This document shows positions 20,229 through 29,232 of a DNA stretch of 64,000 nt, one piece after another; the first letter of the stretch is position 1; every line of letters begins with the position of its first letter. The stretch is from Firmicutes bacterium AF25-13AC. Lineage in GTDB: Bacteria > Bacillota > Clostridia > Lachnospirales > Lachnospiraceae. The translations under genes were made by a program, and so were the position numbers. The stretch is taken from the NCBI GenBank assembly GCA_003478935.1, contig QUFP01000011.1, positions 1 to 64,000 on the forward strand. The letters are read 5' to 3'. The notes under the pieces are model-generated. The model saw only the letters and a program-made list of their open reading frames with translations. It was not told where the DNA came from and ran no database searches.

Positions 20229-20234
20229 AGTAAT

Positions 20235-20555
20235 ATGGTCAGGCATTCATTACCAAGTCAGGCAGTTCGCTCTGGAAAGACAGCGAAGGAGCGGCTGATA
20301 CAAATGATGCTTGAGGAGCATACGCAGTGCACTCCAGAGACATTAAGCTGTATGGAGCATGATATTACAAAAACTATTTCAAAATATCTGCCGGTATCTG
20401 AAAAAAACATCTGTCTGTATCTGAAGCGAAATGCCGGTAAAATTCTTTTATTTACCGTGACGGAGCTTCAGCAGTCAAAAAAAGCAGATAGAGATAAAGA
20501 AAGGAATGGTCTGTCAGCATGCGCAAGAGAAAAACAGGACAAAACCTGCATCTGA
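20235..20555 (+). CDS. minE: Cell division topological specificity factor MinE
   Basis: MinE stimulates MinD ATPase and drives its redistribution. The 106-residue protein has the usual SGKTAKERLIQMMLEE contact helix near residue 12-28 and a C-terminal alpha/beta part ending LLFTVTEL near residue 78. The last residues are low-conservation and overlap the rodA start by 37 nt, so the natural C-terminus may be shorter than read. It pairs with minD immediately upstream. Confidence 0.85.
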   Translation: MVRHSLPSQAVRSGKTAKERLIQMMLEEHTQCTPETLSCMEHDITKTISKYLPVSEKNICLYLKRNAGKILLFTVTELQQSKKADRDKERNGLSACAREKQDKTCI

Positions 20556-21697
20556 GCAATCTTAATTTTAAAATCATCATATATGCGCTGATACTGAGTA
20601 TCATTGGTATTTTTATGGTGCACAGTGCAACACAGAATGAAGCTGTGACAGGTATGATTACAACAACACAAAAGCAGATCCTTGGAATGGTCATAGGACT
20701 TGTTCTTATGATGATTCTGACATGTATTGATTACCATAAGCTGATTAAATATTCAATTGTATTTTACGTGATCAGCATGGCACTTTTAATCTATGTAAAA
20801 TACATCAATCCGTTAAATATCAGTAATGCAAACCGATGGATGCATCTACCGGGGTTTGGTACGATTCAGCCGTCTGAGTTTTCGAGGTTGCAGTCGTTTT
20901 GATGGCAGTCTTTGTGCTTATACGTATCCAAAAACATATAAACAATGTGCTGTATCTTATTGGATATTTTGCCTTGACGGGCATAACAGTGTATCTGATT
21001 TATGTAGAGCCAGATTTATCTACGTCAATGATTATCGTTTTTGCGCTTGTTGCAATGGTTTTTGTGACGGGAATAAGTTGGAAGTGGGTAGGCGGTGTTC
21101 TTGGTGTAGTAGCTGTTTTTGTGGGCGCACTTTTGTTTTGTATTTATGAGCCTGAGCAAAAGACACTCAACTGGTTTATCGAGAAGGATATCCTTCAGCA
21201 ATATCAGGTAAACCGTATTAACTCATATTTCTTTCCAGAGGATTACCCTGATCAGACGCGTCAGCAGTTAAACTCAGTTATGGCTATTGGCGGAGGTCAG
21301 CTTTTGGGAAAAGGATTAAATAATTCTACTTATGAATCTGTTAAGAATGGAAATTTTCTTTCAGAGGAACAGTGTGACTTCATTTTTGCTGTTGTAGGAG
21401 AAGAACTGGGTTTTGCAGGAAGTGCATTTATTATATTGATATATCTGCTTTTATTTATTGAGGCCTAAGGGTTGCAGGACGAAGTCTGATCTTGAAGGAA
21501 AACTTCTTGCAAGCGGATTTGTCACAATTTTGTTAATCCAGTGTTTTATCAATATGGGAGTAGCCATGCTGCTTCTTCCAAATACGGGAACACCGCTTCC
21601 ATTTATCAGCGCAGGAATGAGTTCACTGATAAGCACGTATATTATGATGGGAATTATGCTGAACATAAGTATGCACAGAAAAATGAAAGTGTTCTGA
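20519..21697 (+). CDS. rodA: Peptidoglycan polymerase RodA, SEDS family (three frameshifts)
   Basis: RodA is the SEDS glycosyltransferase that polymerises glycan strands in elongation with PBP2. The restored protein of about 393 residues has roughly ten membrane segments. Recognisable SEDS motifs are IQPSEFS, GGGQLLGKGL and NTGTPLPFISAG near the C-terminus. The frame is broken near 20884-20887, near 21465 and near 21485-21488. All three are repaired by one added base, giving fragments 20519-20902, 20899-21468 and 21458-21697. Loss of an essential gene by three deletions of the same kind is unlikely, so sequencing error is favoured. The start ATG overlaps minE. Confidence 0.9.
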
Positions 21698-21736
21698 TAA
21701 GTTTTACAAAGTAACTATTATAGTGGAGGTATCAAA

Positions 21737-22138
21737 ATGAATATCGGTTTTATAGCAGATGATTCCAAAAAGAAACTGATGCAGAATTTCTGCATCGCAT
21801 ACAGAGGCATTCTGAATAAGCACAGCCTTTATGCAACAGGAACAACAGGAAGACTGATAGAGGAGGCAACGACACTGACTGTCAATAAGTTTCTTGAGGG
21901 ATCGTTAGGCGGTGCACAGCAGTTTGCATCTCAGATTGAAAATAATAGCATGGATCTGGTATTTTACTTCCGTGATCCAAACGAAGTGAGCCCAACCAAT
22001 ACAAGGAGAGTACAGACAGTGCTTCATCTTTGTGATATTTACAGCATTCCGCTGGCAACTAATTTGGCAACGGCAGAGCTTTTGATTCGTTCACTTGACT
22101 CTGGTGACTTAGAGTGGAGAGAGGCATACCGTTCATGA
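21737..22138 (+). CDS. MgsA-fold protein lacking the catalytic aspartates of methylglyoxal synthase
   Basis: The 133-residue protein aligns over its full length with methylglyoxal synthase (MgsA), which converts dihydroxyacetone phosphate to methylglyoxal. The phosphate-binding YATGTTG (residues 32-38) and the IPLATNLATAE segment are kept. The catalytic aspartate of the GGDQQ motif (Asp71 in E. coli) is Ala60 here (GGAQQ). The second catalytic Asp101, just before a conserved valine, is Arg91. Both losses are visible in clean sequence with no frameshift, so it may bind phosphate without catalysing the reaction. It sits between rodA and a D,D-carboxypeptidase and overlaps the latter by ATGA, so it is co-transcribed with cell-wall genes. 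Automatic annotation would probably call it mgsA. Confidence 0.85.
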   Translation: MNIGFIADDSKKKLMQNFCIAYRGILNKHSLYATGTTGRLIEEATTLTVNKFLEGSLGGAQQFASQIENNSMDLVFYFRDPNEVSPTNTRRVQTVLHLCDIYSIPLATNLATAELLIRSLDSGDLEWREAYRS

Positions 22139-23109
22139 GAAAAAAACGGTTCATTTACACGCTGGCGGCAGTGCTTTTAATGTGCAGTGCCGCTGGTGTG
22201 GGAGCAGGCTGCGGCAAATCCTCTCCAGCCCTTCTTGATAGCTTTGGTACTCATTTAGATACTCTTATGACATCAAAAGATAAGCTGTCGAAAATGGATG
22301 GAGCTGCAGCAGATTTGTGTGTAATAGAAAATGAAGATGGATTTTCTGAAAATGACATAGAAGCGCCGGCTGGTGCATTATTTAATATTACAGATCAGAA
22401 AACATTGTACAGCAAAAATGCAAATGATGAGCGCGAAATTGCAAGTATCACAAAAATTATGACGGCTCTTCTTGCCATGAAATATGCTGATTTAAGTCAG
22501 GAAGTAACTATTTCGTATACTCCGGAGGGACTTGAGAGCAGTGCTGTTCTTTGTGGTTTTGAGCAAGGCGATAAGATGATGCTTTCAAGTTTGCTGAGTG
22601 CAGCACTTATCTATTCTGGAAACGATGCTGCTATTGATATTGCTATTGCTGTTGCAGGATCACAAGAAGCATTTGTAGATATGATGAATCAGGAAAGCAA
22701 GGAACTGATGACTAGTCATACACATTTTGCCAATCCGACAGGACTGACACAGTCTAAACATTATTCTTCAGTATATGATGTTTATTTGATGTTTCAGGAA
22801 TGCTTAAAGTATCCGACGTTTCGCGATATTATAGCGCGTGGATCTTTTCTGTGCTATTACACGAATGCAGCAGGAGAGAATGTGACGAAGAACTTTAACA
22901 GTACTAATCAGTATCTGGTAGGTGCTTATACGCCGCCAGACGGCATTACTGTCATTGGCGGAAAAACAGGTCATACAAATACAGCCGGATATAACCTGGT
23001 AGTGCTCGTCCAGGACAGCCATCACAAGGAGTATGTGGCTGTTATTCTTGGTGCAACAACAAAAGACGAACTATACAACCAGATGAATACATTACTGTCG
23101 AAAATTTGA
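22135..23109 (+). CDS. D-alanyl-D-alanine carboxypeptidase, S11 family, probable lipoprotein
   Basis: This trims the terminal D-Ala from peptidoglycan stem peptides outside the membrane. The serine-peptidase motifs are ASITKIM (SxxK), YSGNDAA (SGN) and GGKTGHT (KTG). The N-terminus has a basic start, a hydrophobic stretch and a GAGCGK lipobox-like site near residue 24-29, which suggests a lipoprotein. I chose the ATG at 22135 because it overlaps the preceding stop (ATGA); an upstream start at 22114 would place extra residues before the signal. It ends the cell-shape cluster. Confidence 0.9.
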   Translation: MRKKRFIYTLAAVLLMCSAAGVGAGCGKSSPALLDSFGTHLDTLMTSKDKLSKMDGAAADLCVIENEDGFSENDIEAPAGALFNITDQKTLYSKNANDEREIASITKIMTALLAMKYADLSQEVTISYTPEGLESSAVLCGFEQGDKMMLSSLLSAALIYSGNDAAIDIAIAVAGSQEAFVDMMNQESKELMTSHTHFANPTGLTQSKHYSSVYDVYLMFQECLKYPTFRDIIARGSFLCYYTNAAGENVTKNFNSTNQYLVGAYTPPDGITVIGGKTGHTNTAGYNLVVLVQDSHHKEYVAVILGATTKDELYNQMNTLLSKI

Positions 23110-23137
23110 TAATTTTATAAAAATTTCTATTTATGAC

Positions 23138-23166
23138 TTGCTTTATTCGGTAAAATATACTATACT
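23138..23166 (+). promoter_or_regulatory. Promoter of the small P-loop ATPase gene
   Basis: TTGCTT (23138-23143) and TATACT (23161-23166) with a 17-nt spacer, about 65 nt before the ATG at 23231. Confidence 0.65.
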
Positions 23167-23230
23167 ATACGCAAGAACTACCATTGGTCTTAAGTGTAAA
23201 AGACTAATTCATATAAGGAGGATCGAGCAT

Positions 23231-23650
23231 ATGGTTCAGATTATTTCAGGCAAGAAGGGCAAAGGAAAAACAAAGTATCTGTTAGACAGTGTAAACGGTG
23301 CTGTTGCGTCTGCACAGGGAAGTGTAGTATATTTGGATAAGACAGCAAAGCACATGTACGAACTGAGCAATAAGGTTCGTTTGATTAATGTTTCTGATTA
23401 TGGAATCAATTCCTATGATGCATTTATCGGATTTGTCAGCGGAATCATTTCTCAGGATCATGATCTTGAGAAAATGTATTTTGATAGCTTCTTAAAGATT
23501 TCCTGTCTTGAGGGAAGTGATATTACAGAGGCAATCAAGGCGCTCGAAGCGATTTCTGCAAAATTTGGAGTTGATTTTGTTTTGAGTGTTTCAGCAGATG
23601 CTACGGAGTTGTCCGATGAAGTAAAATCTCACATCATCGTATCTCTTTAA
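23231..23650 (+). CDS. Small P-loop ATPase-like protein of unknown function
   Basis: A 139-residue protein with an N-terminal Walker A motif, ISGKKGKGKTK (GxxxxGKT). The downstream segments GSVVYLDKTAKHMYELSN and FVSGIISQDHDLEKMYFDSF are conserved in homologues I recall from Lachnospiraceae, sometimes labelled twitching-motility or PilT-like ATPase. No nuclease or membrane part is visible. The frame is open from 23138, but the upstream codons overlap the promoter; ATG 23231 has an AAGGAGG ribosome site and is chosen. It is monocistronic, ending at a bidirectional terminator. Function is unknown. Confidence 0.75.
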   Translation: MVQIISGKKGKGKTKYLLDSVNGAVASAQGSVVYLDKTAKHMYELSNKVRLINVSDYGINSYDAFIGFVSGIISQDHDLEKMYFDSFLKISCLEGSDITEAIKALEAISAKFGVDFVLSVSADATELSDEVKSHIIVSL

Positions 23651-23709
23651 AGATGAGATTCTTGCCAGAGTGTATCAGTTTTTAACAAAAAGTACATAGT
23701 ACAGATTAA

Positions 23710-23738
23710 AAGGAGCCGGTTGACCCGACTCCTTTTTA
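23710..23738. terminator. Bidirectional intrinsic terminator
   Basis: AAGGAG-CCGG and CCCG-CTCCTT flank a short TTGA loop, followed by a T tract on + and TTTTAA on -. It separates the convergent P-loop ATPase and DUF378 genes. Confidence 0.85.
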
Positions 23739-23747
23739 CAAACTTTT

Positions 23748-23960
23748 TTATTCTTGGGAAAAGTCGCGGATGCGGCCATAAAAGGAAAGAAGATAAAGTC
23801 CGCCAAGACCTACGATGGCATAAATGATCCGAGTTAACAGTGACATACTGCCAAAAAGCCACGAAACCAGATCAAACTTAAAAAAGCCAATCAATCCCCA
23901 GTTTATAGCACCGATTACGACAACAGTCAGTACAATATAATCCCATACTTTTGAGCTCAT
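23748..23960 (-). CDS. DUF378 family small membrane protein
   Basis: A 70-residue protein with two hydrophobic segments around INWGLIGFF and a GLGGLYLL stretch. The V-x-G-A-I-N-W-G-L pattern is diagnostic of DUF378 (YuzA-like) proteins. It is probably membrane-located; function is unknown. The start has a GAGAGGTTGCT ribosome site on the minus strand. It is the only minus-strand gene before 31 kb. Confidence 0.85.
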   Translation of the reverse strand: MSSKVWDYIVLTVVVIGAINWGLIGFFKFDLVSWLFGSMSLLTRIIYAIVGLGGLYLLSFYGRIRDFSQE

Positions 23961-24126
23961 AGCAACCTCTCATTCTGCCAAAAATGGCTTTGTTATACGC
24001 TATTATTTTTTCATAACAGAAGTATTTTATACATCTTTAAAAAAACTATTTCTTTTTTTAAGAAAAATGCTATAATAATAGCTATGTCCGGCACAGGTGT
24101 ACCGGAAGAGAAAGGCAGGAAACTGG

Positions 24127-25557
24127 ATGGCAGACAAAAACAATAAGGTGATCCATTACAAAAACCGGTGGCATGGCAGTGTAATAGGATTCCTTTTCCT
24201 TTTTATTTTCATCTATTTGGCAGTTCAGCTTTATTTTTTCTTTACAAAAGAAAAAATAAGTATTTTTGAGGTTCAGGAAAAAGCACTCTACTCAATAGCA
24301 ACTGACTACAAAGGCTTTATCACAAGAGATGAGCAGATTGTTACAATGAAAAATGATGCTTATGTAAACTATTCTGTTCGCGAAGGACTAAAGACAGCGC
24401 TTGGAAGCACAATTTACACGACTCAGGATATCAGTGCAATTACTGATGCACTTTTAAAGGAATACAGCAGTGCGCAGATACTAAGCACCTCAAGTATCAG
24501 TACGTTAAAAACAAAGCTTGAAAAGGCAGCGCGGCATGATCTTGATTCTAATTTTTCACTAGCTTATCAGGACAAAAATGATTTGGAAGTTTCCGTTCTG
24601 GATGCGTATTTGATGGTAGCATCTGATGCACTTGACAGCTTTTCATCAGAAGATGCATACTGTGTCAAGAGCGATCAAAGTGGTTATGTGTTATTTAGAA
24701 CAGATACATATGATGGATATACACCAGAAGATGTGACGCGTTCATGTTTCGATGAAGAGTCATATTCTATGAAGGTGTACGCAAATGGAGAACAGCGAAA
24801 GAAAGGCGATTTTGCCTATAAGCTTGTTTCTGATGATTCTTTTTGCATTACATTTCCAATAAGCGACACTGATGCTGCCCGTTATAGAAATAAAAAATAT
24901 CTTTCTATAAAATTAACATCAATTGGTGTAACAGTAAATGGAAGCTTTTATCTTCACACTGCATCTGATGGCACTTCAATGGCAACAGTTTCATTAAATA
25001 AATATGGTTCAAGCTATCTGACGGAGCGTTATCTTGATTTTAAGATTGCAGAGGATGATATTAAAGGCTACAAGATTCCAAAGTCAGCAGTGCTTAGCAA
25101 GGATTTTCTTGTTGTGCCAGAACAATATGTTATCAATTCAGAAGAAAAAGGTGTAGGTGTATATAAGGAAGTAATTCAGTCTGACGGCAGTGCAAAGGCT
25201 GTATTTACAAAAGTTTCTATTTATGCAAAGCAGGGAAACAGCTATTATATTTCTGCATCTGGACTTACGACAGAGGATTATCTGATTGGTGCTAGTGTAG
25301 AAAAAAGTGAGGATGGCACATCTGAAACAATTACAACTGATCCAACAAATCGCCATTTGATTGCTGTGTCAGCACCGCTTACTGGTGTGTACAGTGTAAA
25401 CAGAGGATATTGTATTTTCCGCCAGATTGATATTTTAAGTGAGACGAGCGATCATAACTACTATATTATTAATACTGGTACCTACTACGGATTGTCCGCC
25501 TACGATCGCATTATTTTAAATGCAGGTCTTGTAACCGAAAACCAGATCATCTATTAA
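24127..25557 (+). CDS. HlyD-like membrane-anchored protein upstream of yggS-sepF
   Basis: A protein of about 476 residues with one N-terminal membrane helix (about residues 15-40) and a long extracytoplasmic part. That part contains a YKGFITRDEQIV barrel-sandwich-like start and a C-terminal KIPKSAVLS...DRIILNAGL region, resembling HlyD-family adaptor proteins. It has no transporter partner nearby. It precedes yggS and sepF by a short gap, a position that suggests a role at the envelope during division. GTG 24097 is possible, but ATG 24127 follows GGCAGGAAA and gives a basic start before the helix. A TATAAT at 24071-24076 may be its -10 element; no good -35 is seen. Confidence 0.7.
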   Translation: MADKNNKVIHYKNRWHGSVIGFLFLFIFIYLAVQLYFFFTKEKISIFEVQEKALYSIATDYKGFITRDEQIVTMKNDAYVNYSVREGLKTALGSTIYTTQDISAITDALLKEYSSAQILSTSSISTLKTKLEKAARHDLDSNFSLAYQDKNDLEVSVLDAYLMVASDALDSFSSEDAYCVKSDQSGYVLFRTDTYDGYTPEDVTRSCFDEESYSMKVYANGEQRKKGDFAYKLVSDDSFCITFPISDTDAARYRNKKYLSIKLTSIGVTVNGSFYLHTASDGTSMATVSLNKYGSSYLTERYLDFKIAEDDIKGYKIPKSAVLSKDFLVVPEQYVINSEEKGVGVYKEVIQSDGSAKAVFTKVSIYAKQGNSYYISASGLTTEDYLIGASVEKSEDGTSETITTDPTNRHLIAVSAPLTGVYSVNRGYCIFRQIDILSETSDHNYYIINTGTYYGLSAYDRIILNAGLVTENQIIY

Positions 25558-25572
25558 AAGGAGAAATTGAAA

Positions 25573-26253
25573 ATGGTAAGTGAAAACCTAGAGCAGGTAA
25601 AAGCTAATATAGAAGCAGCATGTAAAAGAGTTGGAAGAGATCCCAAAGATGTGCGTCTTGTTGCTGTCAGCAAGACAAAGCCGATTTCTTTAATTGAGGA
25701 GGCAATCGAAGCTGGTCAGGATACCTTCGGGGAAAACAAGGTTCAGGAAATGTGTGATAAAATGGAAGTGCTTCCAGACAATATAAAATGGCATATGATT
25801 GGTCATCTGCAGCGAAACAAGGTAAAATATATCGCAGGAAAAGTTGAATTGATTCATTCTGTGGACAGTATTCGTCTGGCAAAGCAAATCTCAGATGAGG
25901 CACAAAAACAATCAATTGAGATTCCAGTGCTTTTAGAGGTTAATGTAGCAAGAGAGGAAAGCAAGTTTGGCTTTTTTACAGAAGAAACAGAGGATGCCTG
26001 CAGAGAAATTTCCAAGATGCCTGGAATCCGTGTGAAAGGTTTAATGACAAGTGCTCCTTTTGTAGAGAACGCGGAGGATAATCGTAAATATTTTAAAAAA
26101 TTATATGAATTAGCAGTTGACATTCAGAGTAAAAACATTGATAATATATCAATGAGAGAGCTATCTATGGGTATGACTGGAGATTATGTTGTAGCTGTTG
26201 AAGAGGGTGCAACGATTGTCCGGGTAGGAACTGGCATATTTGGTTCACGATAA
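25573..26253 (+). CDS. yggS: YggS/YlmE family PLP-binding homeostasis protein
   Basis: A 226-residue alanine-racemase-fold protein that binds PLP and takes part in vitamin B6 and amino-acid homeostasis. The PLP lysine is in VAVSKTKP near residue 33, and FGENKVQE and WHMIGHLQRNKVK are hallmarks. MGMTGDYVVAVEEGATIVRVG ends the domain. ATG 25573 has AAGGAG 9 nt upstream; a TTG two codons earlier is too close to it. It is coupled to sepF, the usual Firmicute order (ylmE-sepF-ylmH). Confidence 0.93.
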   Translation: MVSENLEQVKANIEAACKRVGRDPKDVRLVAVSKTKPISLIEEAIEAGQDTFGENKVQEMCDKMEVLPDNIKWHMIGHLQRNKVKYIAGKVELIHSVDSIRLAKQISDEAQKQSIEIPVLLEVNVAREESKFGFFTEETEDACREISKMPGIRVKGLMTSAPFVENAEDNRKYFKKLYELAVDIQSKNIDNISMRELSMGMTGDYVVAVEEGATIVRVGTGIFGSR

Positions 26254-26272
26254 CACAAGAAGGAGAACAGTA

Positions 26273-26830
26273 ATGGGTTTTTTAGACGGTTTTTTAAATA
26301 AGATGAATTTTTCTACCACCGACGAGTACGATGGAGATTATGACGATATGGATATGACAGAAGAAAACGAAGAAGAGGAGGAAGAAACCGCAGCTAGCGC
26401 AGCTGAGGAAAAGAAGGCTGATCAGGAGACTCCAAAGACAGAGTCTGCACCAGCTTCTTCTACAGCAACCTTCCGCAAGAAGTCAGCAAAAAATACCTCA
26501 AGCAAGGTGGTTTCTATGAATGGTGTTATGAAACAGTCAGAAGTATGTATGATCATTCCAAAGGAGTACAACGATACTAAGGATATCGCTGAGATCCTGC
26601 TTTCAGGAAAGACCGTAGTGCTTAATATGGAAGCAATGAACTTTGATACCGCACAGCGTGTAATTGACTTTACATCTGGTGCATGCTTTACAATGGGCGG
26701 CAATCTGCAGAAGATTTCCAAAAAGATCATCATTGCAACACCAAGCAATGTAGAGCTTTCTGGTGATTTCACTGAGCTTCTTGGTGACGATGATTCAACC
26801 GATATCAGCTCTTATAGTCTGAAGGTGTGA
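26273..26830 (+). CDS. sepF: Cell division protein SepF
   Basis: SepF binds FtsZ and the membrane and helps align the Z-ring. The 185-residue protein has an N-terminal membrane-binding amphipathic segment (MGFLDGFLNKM), a long acidic linker (about residues 15-60), and the C-terminal SepF domain with EILLSGKTVVLN and RVIDFTSGACF. ATG 26273 is chosen over the open upstream codons because AGGAGA precedes it and the amphipathic helix must be N-terminal. Confidence 0.94.
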   Translation: MGFLDGFLNKMNFSTTDEYDGDYDDMDMTEENEEEEEETAASAAEEKKADQETPKTESAPASSTATFRKKSAKNTSSKVVSMNGVMKQSEVCMIIPKEYNDTKDIAEILLSGKTVVLNMEAMNFDTAQRVIDFTSGACFTMGGNLQKISKKIIIATPSNVELSGDFTELLGDDDSTDISSYSLKV

Positions 26831-26834
26831 TGAG

Positions 26835-27593
26835 ATGAACAAAGAAGAACAGATGATTTGCAGTCATCTGCTGGATTTGGCAGAGGCATGCGACAGAAGA
26901 GGATACCCTATGGGCAGCGACTTTCTGACGCTCAATGAGCAGAATCTGTTTTTGGCTTTCTCAAAGGATAAGCTTCCGCCTGTTTCTATGGAGATGTGTG
27001 GTGGCTATGAACTTGCAGAACGAAAGATTATATTTTACAAGCCAGTAGGAGTTGGGGAGGAATACCCGGCTCCTATCTCTTTATTATCGGTTCAGCCTTT
27101 AATGAAGAAGTTTTCAGAAGAACTGACACACAGAGACTATCTGGGTGCACTTATGAATCTTGGCATTTCAAGAACAAAAACAGGCGATATAATCGTGCAG
27201 GATAAGCAGGCATATCTTATTGTATCAGAGTCGATTGCAGATTACATTTGTGAAAATCTGACCAGAATCCGTCATACAAGTGTTATGTGCAGGCAGATTG
27301 ACTGGCAGGAGTTTGACTATAAGCCGCAGGTGAAGGAGGTCATGGGAAGTATCGCATCTGTACGTCTCGATGCAGTGATTGGACTGGCATTTTCTCAGTC
27401 AAGAAGTAAGCTGACTGGTTATATAAGTGAGGAGAAGGTACAGGTAAACGGAAAAGTGATTACATCAAATGCTTATAATTTAAAGGAAAATGATCTGATC
27501 TCTGTGCGTGGTCTTGGAAAGTTTCGCTATAAGGGAACCTCTGCCGTTACCAAAAAAGGAAGACTTATGGCATCAGTAGAAGTTTTTGTATAA
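26835..27593 (+). CDS. ylmH: YlmH-like S4-domain RNA-binding protein
   Basis: A 252-residue YlmH family protein with an N-terminal alpha/beta part and a C-terminal S4 RNA-binding domain (RLDAVIGLAFSQSRSKLTGYI...VQVNGK). In Firmicutes YlmH lies next to sepF and has been connected with division and ribosome rescue. It begins 4 nt after the sepF stop. Overlap of its stop with the upstream codons of aroB is small. Confidence 0.9.
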   Translation: MNKEEQMICSHLLDLAEACDRRGYPMGSDFLTLNEQNLFLAFSKDKLPPVSMEMCGGYELAERKIIFYKPVGVGEEYPAPISLLSVQPLMKKFSEELTHRDYLGALMNLGISRTKTGDIIVQDKQAYLIVSESIADYICENLTRIRHTSVMCRQIDWQEFDYKPQVKEVMGSIASVRLDAVIGLAFSQSRSKLTGYISEEKVQVNGKVITSNAYNLKENDLISVRGLGKFRYKGTSAVTKKGRLMASVEVFV

Positions 27594-27609
27594 GAAAGAG
27601 AGGAGTACA

Positions 27610-28707
27610 ATGTCAAAAAGTTTAATGATCAATAATCAGGCACATGAGCCGATTTACGAGATCGTCTTTGAGACGGCGTTTGAAAAACTGGCAGAAAAGG
27701 TAAAGCAGATCGGTCTTGAGGGGAGAAAGGTCTGCATCGTAATGGATTCCAACACTAGCCACCTATATGGGGAAATGGTACGAAAGGTGTTAGAGCCTGT
27801 ATCTGCGAAGGTGATTTCCTTCCAGTTTCCGGCAGGAGAGCTTCATAAGACACTTGATGTAGTTCGTGATATTTATAAAGAGCTGATAGAAGCTCATTTT
27901 GACCGTAAGGATTATTTGGCAGCGCTTGGCGGCGGTGTTGTAGGTGATATTACCGGATTTGCAGCGGCAACATATTTAAGAGGAATCTCATTTATACAGA
28001 TACCAACAACACTTCTTTCTCAGTCAGACAGCAGTGTCGGAGGAAAGACAGGCGTTGATTTTGATGGTTATAAAAATATGGTTGGTGCATTCTGCATGCC
28101 AAAGCTTGTATATATGAATGTTTCCACATTATCTACGATGGATGAAAGAGATTATCTTTCTGGAATGGGTGAAGTTGTAAAGCATGGTCTGATTCGCGAT
28201 AAAAAGTTTTTTGACTGGCTGAAAATAAACCATGAAAAAATCTGCAGCCAGGATAATGAGACATTGATTGAGATGGATTATCATAACTGCCGTATTAAAG
28301 GAGAGGTAGTAGAGGAAGATCCGACCGAGCAGGGAATCCGCAGTCTTTTAAATTTTGGTCATACACTTGGTCATGCAATTGAAAAGCAAAAGGCAGGAGA
28401 ATTGTATCATGGTGAGTGCGTTTCGATTGGTGCAGCAGCCGCAGCTTATATTAGTATGAAGCGGGGTTATCTTACAAAAGATGATCTTCAGACTGTACTT
28501 GATGCGTTCACAGCATTTAAGCTTCCAATAACAGTGACTGGTGTGGATAAAGAGGCAGCACTTGCAGCAACAAAAAGTGACAAAAAGATGCAGGGCAATC
28601 AGATACGTTTTATTTTGTTAAAGTCTCTTGGAGAGGCTGTTGTTGATAAGACTGTTACAATGGATGAGATGCGCGAGGCACTTGACTTTGTGTGTCAGGA
28701 TGCGTGA
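27610..28707 (+). CDS. aroB: 3-dehydroquinate synthase AroB
   Basis: AroB converts DAHP to 3-dehydroquinate in the shikimate pathway, using NAD and a metal. The 365-residue protein has the GGGVVGDITGFAAATYLRG nucleotide-binding motif near residue 105, and LLSQSDSSVGGKTGVD. Metal ligands include NFGHTLGHAIE near residue 257. ATG 27610 follows GAGAGGAG. Its position between ylmH and lspA, away from other aromatic genes, is slightly unusual; no other shikimate gene is in the window. Confidence 0.95.
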   Translation: MSKSLMINNQAHEPIYEIVFETAFEKLAEKVKQIGLEGRKVCIVMDSNTSHLYGEMVRKVLEPVSAKVISFQFPAGELHKTLDVVRDIYKELIEAHFDRKDYLAALGGGVVGDITGFAAATYLRGISFIQIPTTLLSQSDSSVGGKTGVDFDGYKNMVGAFCMPKLVYMNVSTLSTMDERDYLSGMGEVVKHGLIRDKKFFDWLKINHEKICSQDNETLIEMDYHNCRIKGEVVEEDPTEQGIRSLLNFGHTLGHAIEKQKAGELYHGECVSIGAAAAAYISMKRGYLTKDDLQTVLDAFTAFKLPITVTGVDKEAALAATKSDKKMQGNQIRFILLKSLGEAVVDKTVTMDEMREALDFVCQDA

Positions 28708-28716
28708 GGTGAGTAC

Positions 28717-29232
28717 ATGAAAAAGAAACGAGCTGGTTTTGCAGCCCTTTTATGTACGCTGCTTATTGTACTTGATCAGATCACAAAGGCATTAACAGTG
28801 TCTGTGCTTAAGGTACATGACATTGTGGTAATTCCAGGCGTGCTTACATTGACCTATGTAGAGAATAGAGGCGCAGCATTTGGCATTTTCCAAAATAAAA
28901 AGATTTTTTTCTTTTTGATCACAGCTGTGATGATTGCTGTATTTGCATACTGCTATGTACGGCTGCTTAATCAAAAGTCATATCGTATTCTTAGACTGCT
29001 TTGTGTTACGTACACTGCAGGAGCACTTGGAAATCTGATTGACCGCATATTCAGAGGCTATGTAGTTGATATGATTTATTTTGTGCCAATCAATTTCCCA
29101 GTATTTAATGTGGCAGACTGCTATATTACTGTGTCAACAGTCATTCTCTTAATCGCGCTCTTTTTCTGCTACCAGGATGATGACTTTTCATTTTTAAAAC
29201 CATCAGGAAAGGCAGGAAAAAAACATGAGTGA
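28717..29232 (+). CDS. lspA: Lipoprotein signal peptidase LspA
   Basis: LspA removes the signal peptide of prolipoproteins in the membrane. The 171-residue protein has four membrane segments. The catalytic aspartates are in GALGNLIDRI and FNVADCYI near residues 108-140, and YVENRGAAFG is conserved. It overlaps rluD by 8 nt, a common lspA-rluD arrangement. Confidence 0.96.
   Translation: MKKKRAGFAALLCTLLIVLDQITKALTVSVLKVHDIVVIPGVLTLTYVENRGAAFGIFQNKKIFFFLITAVMIAVFAYCYVRLLNQKSYRILRLLCVTYTAGALGNLIDRIFRGYVVDMIYFVPINFPVFNVADCYITVSTVILLIALFFCYQDDDFSFLKPSGKAGKKHE

Noticed and set aside
20519..21697. rodA as a genuine pseudogene
   Set aside because: Three separate single-base deletions in one essential gene, identical in kind to those in other essential genes here, fit sequencing error better than decay.
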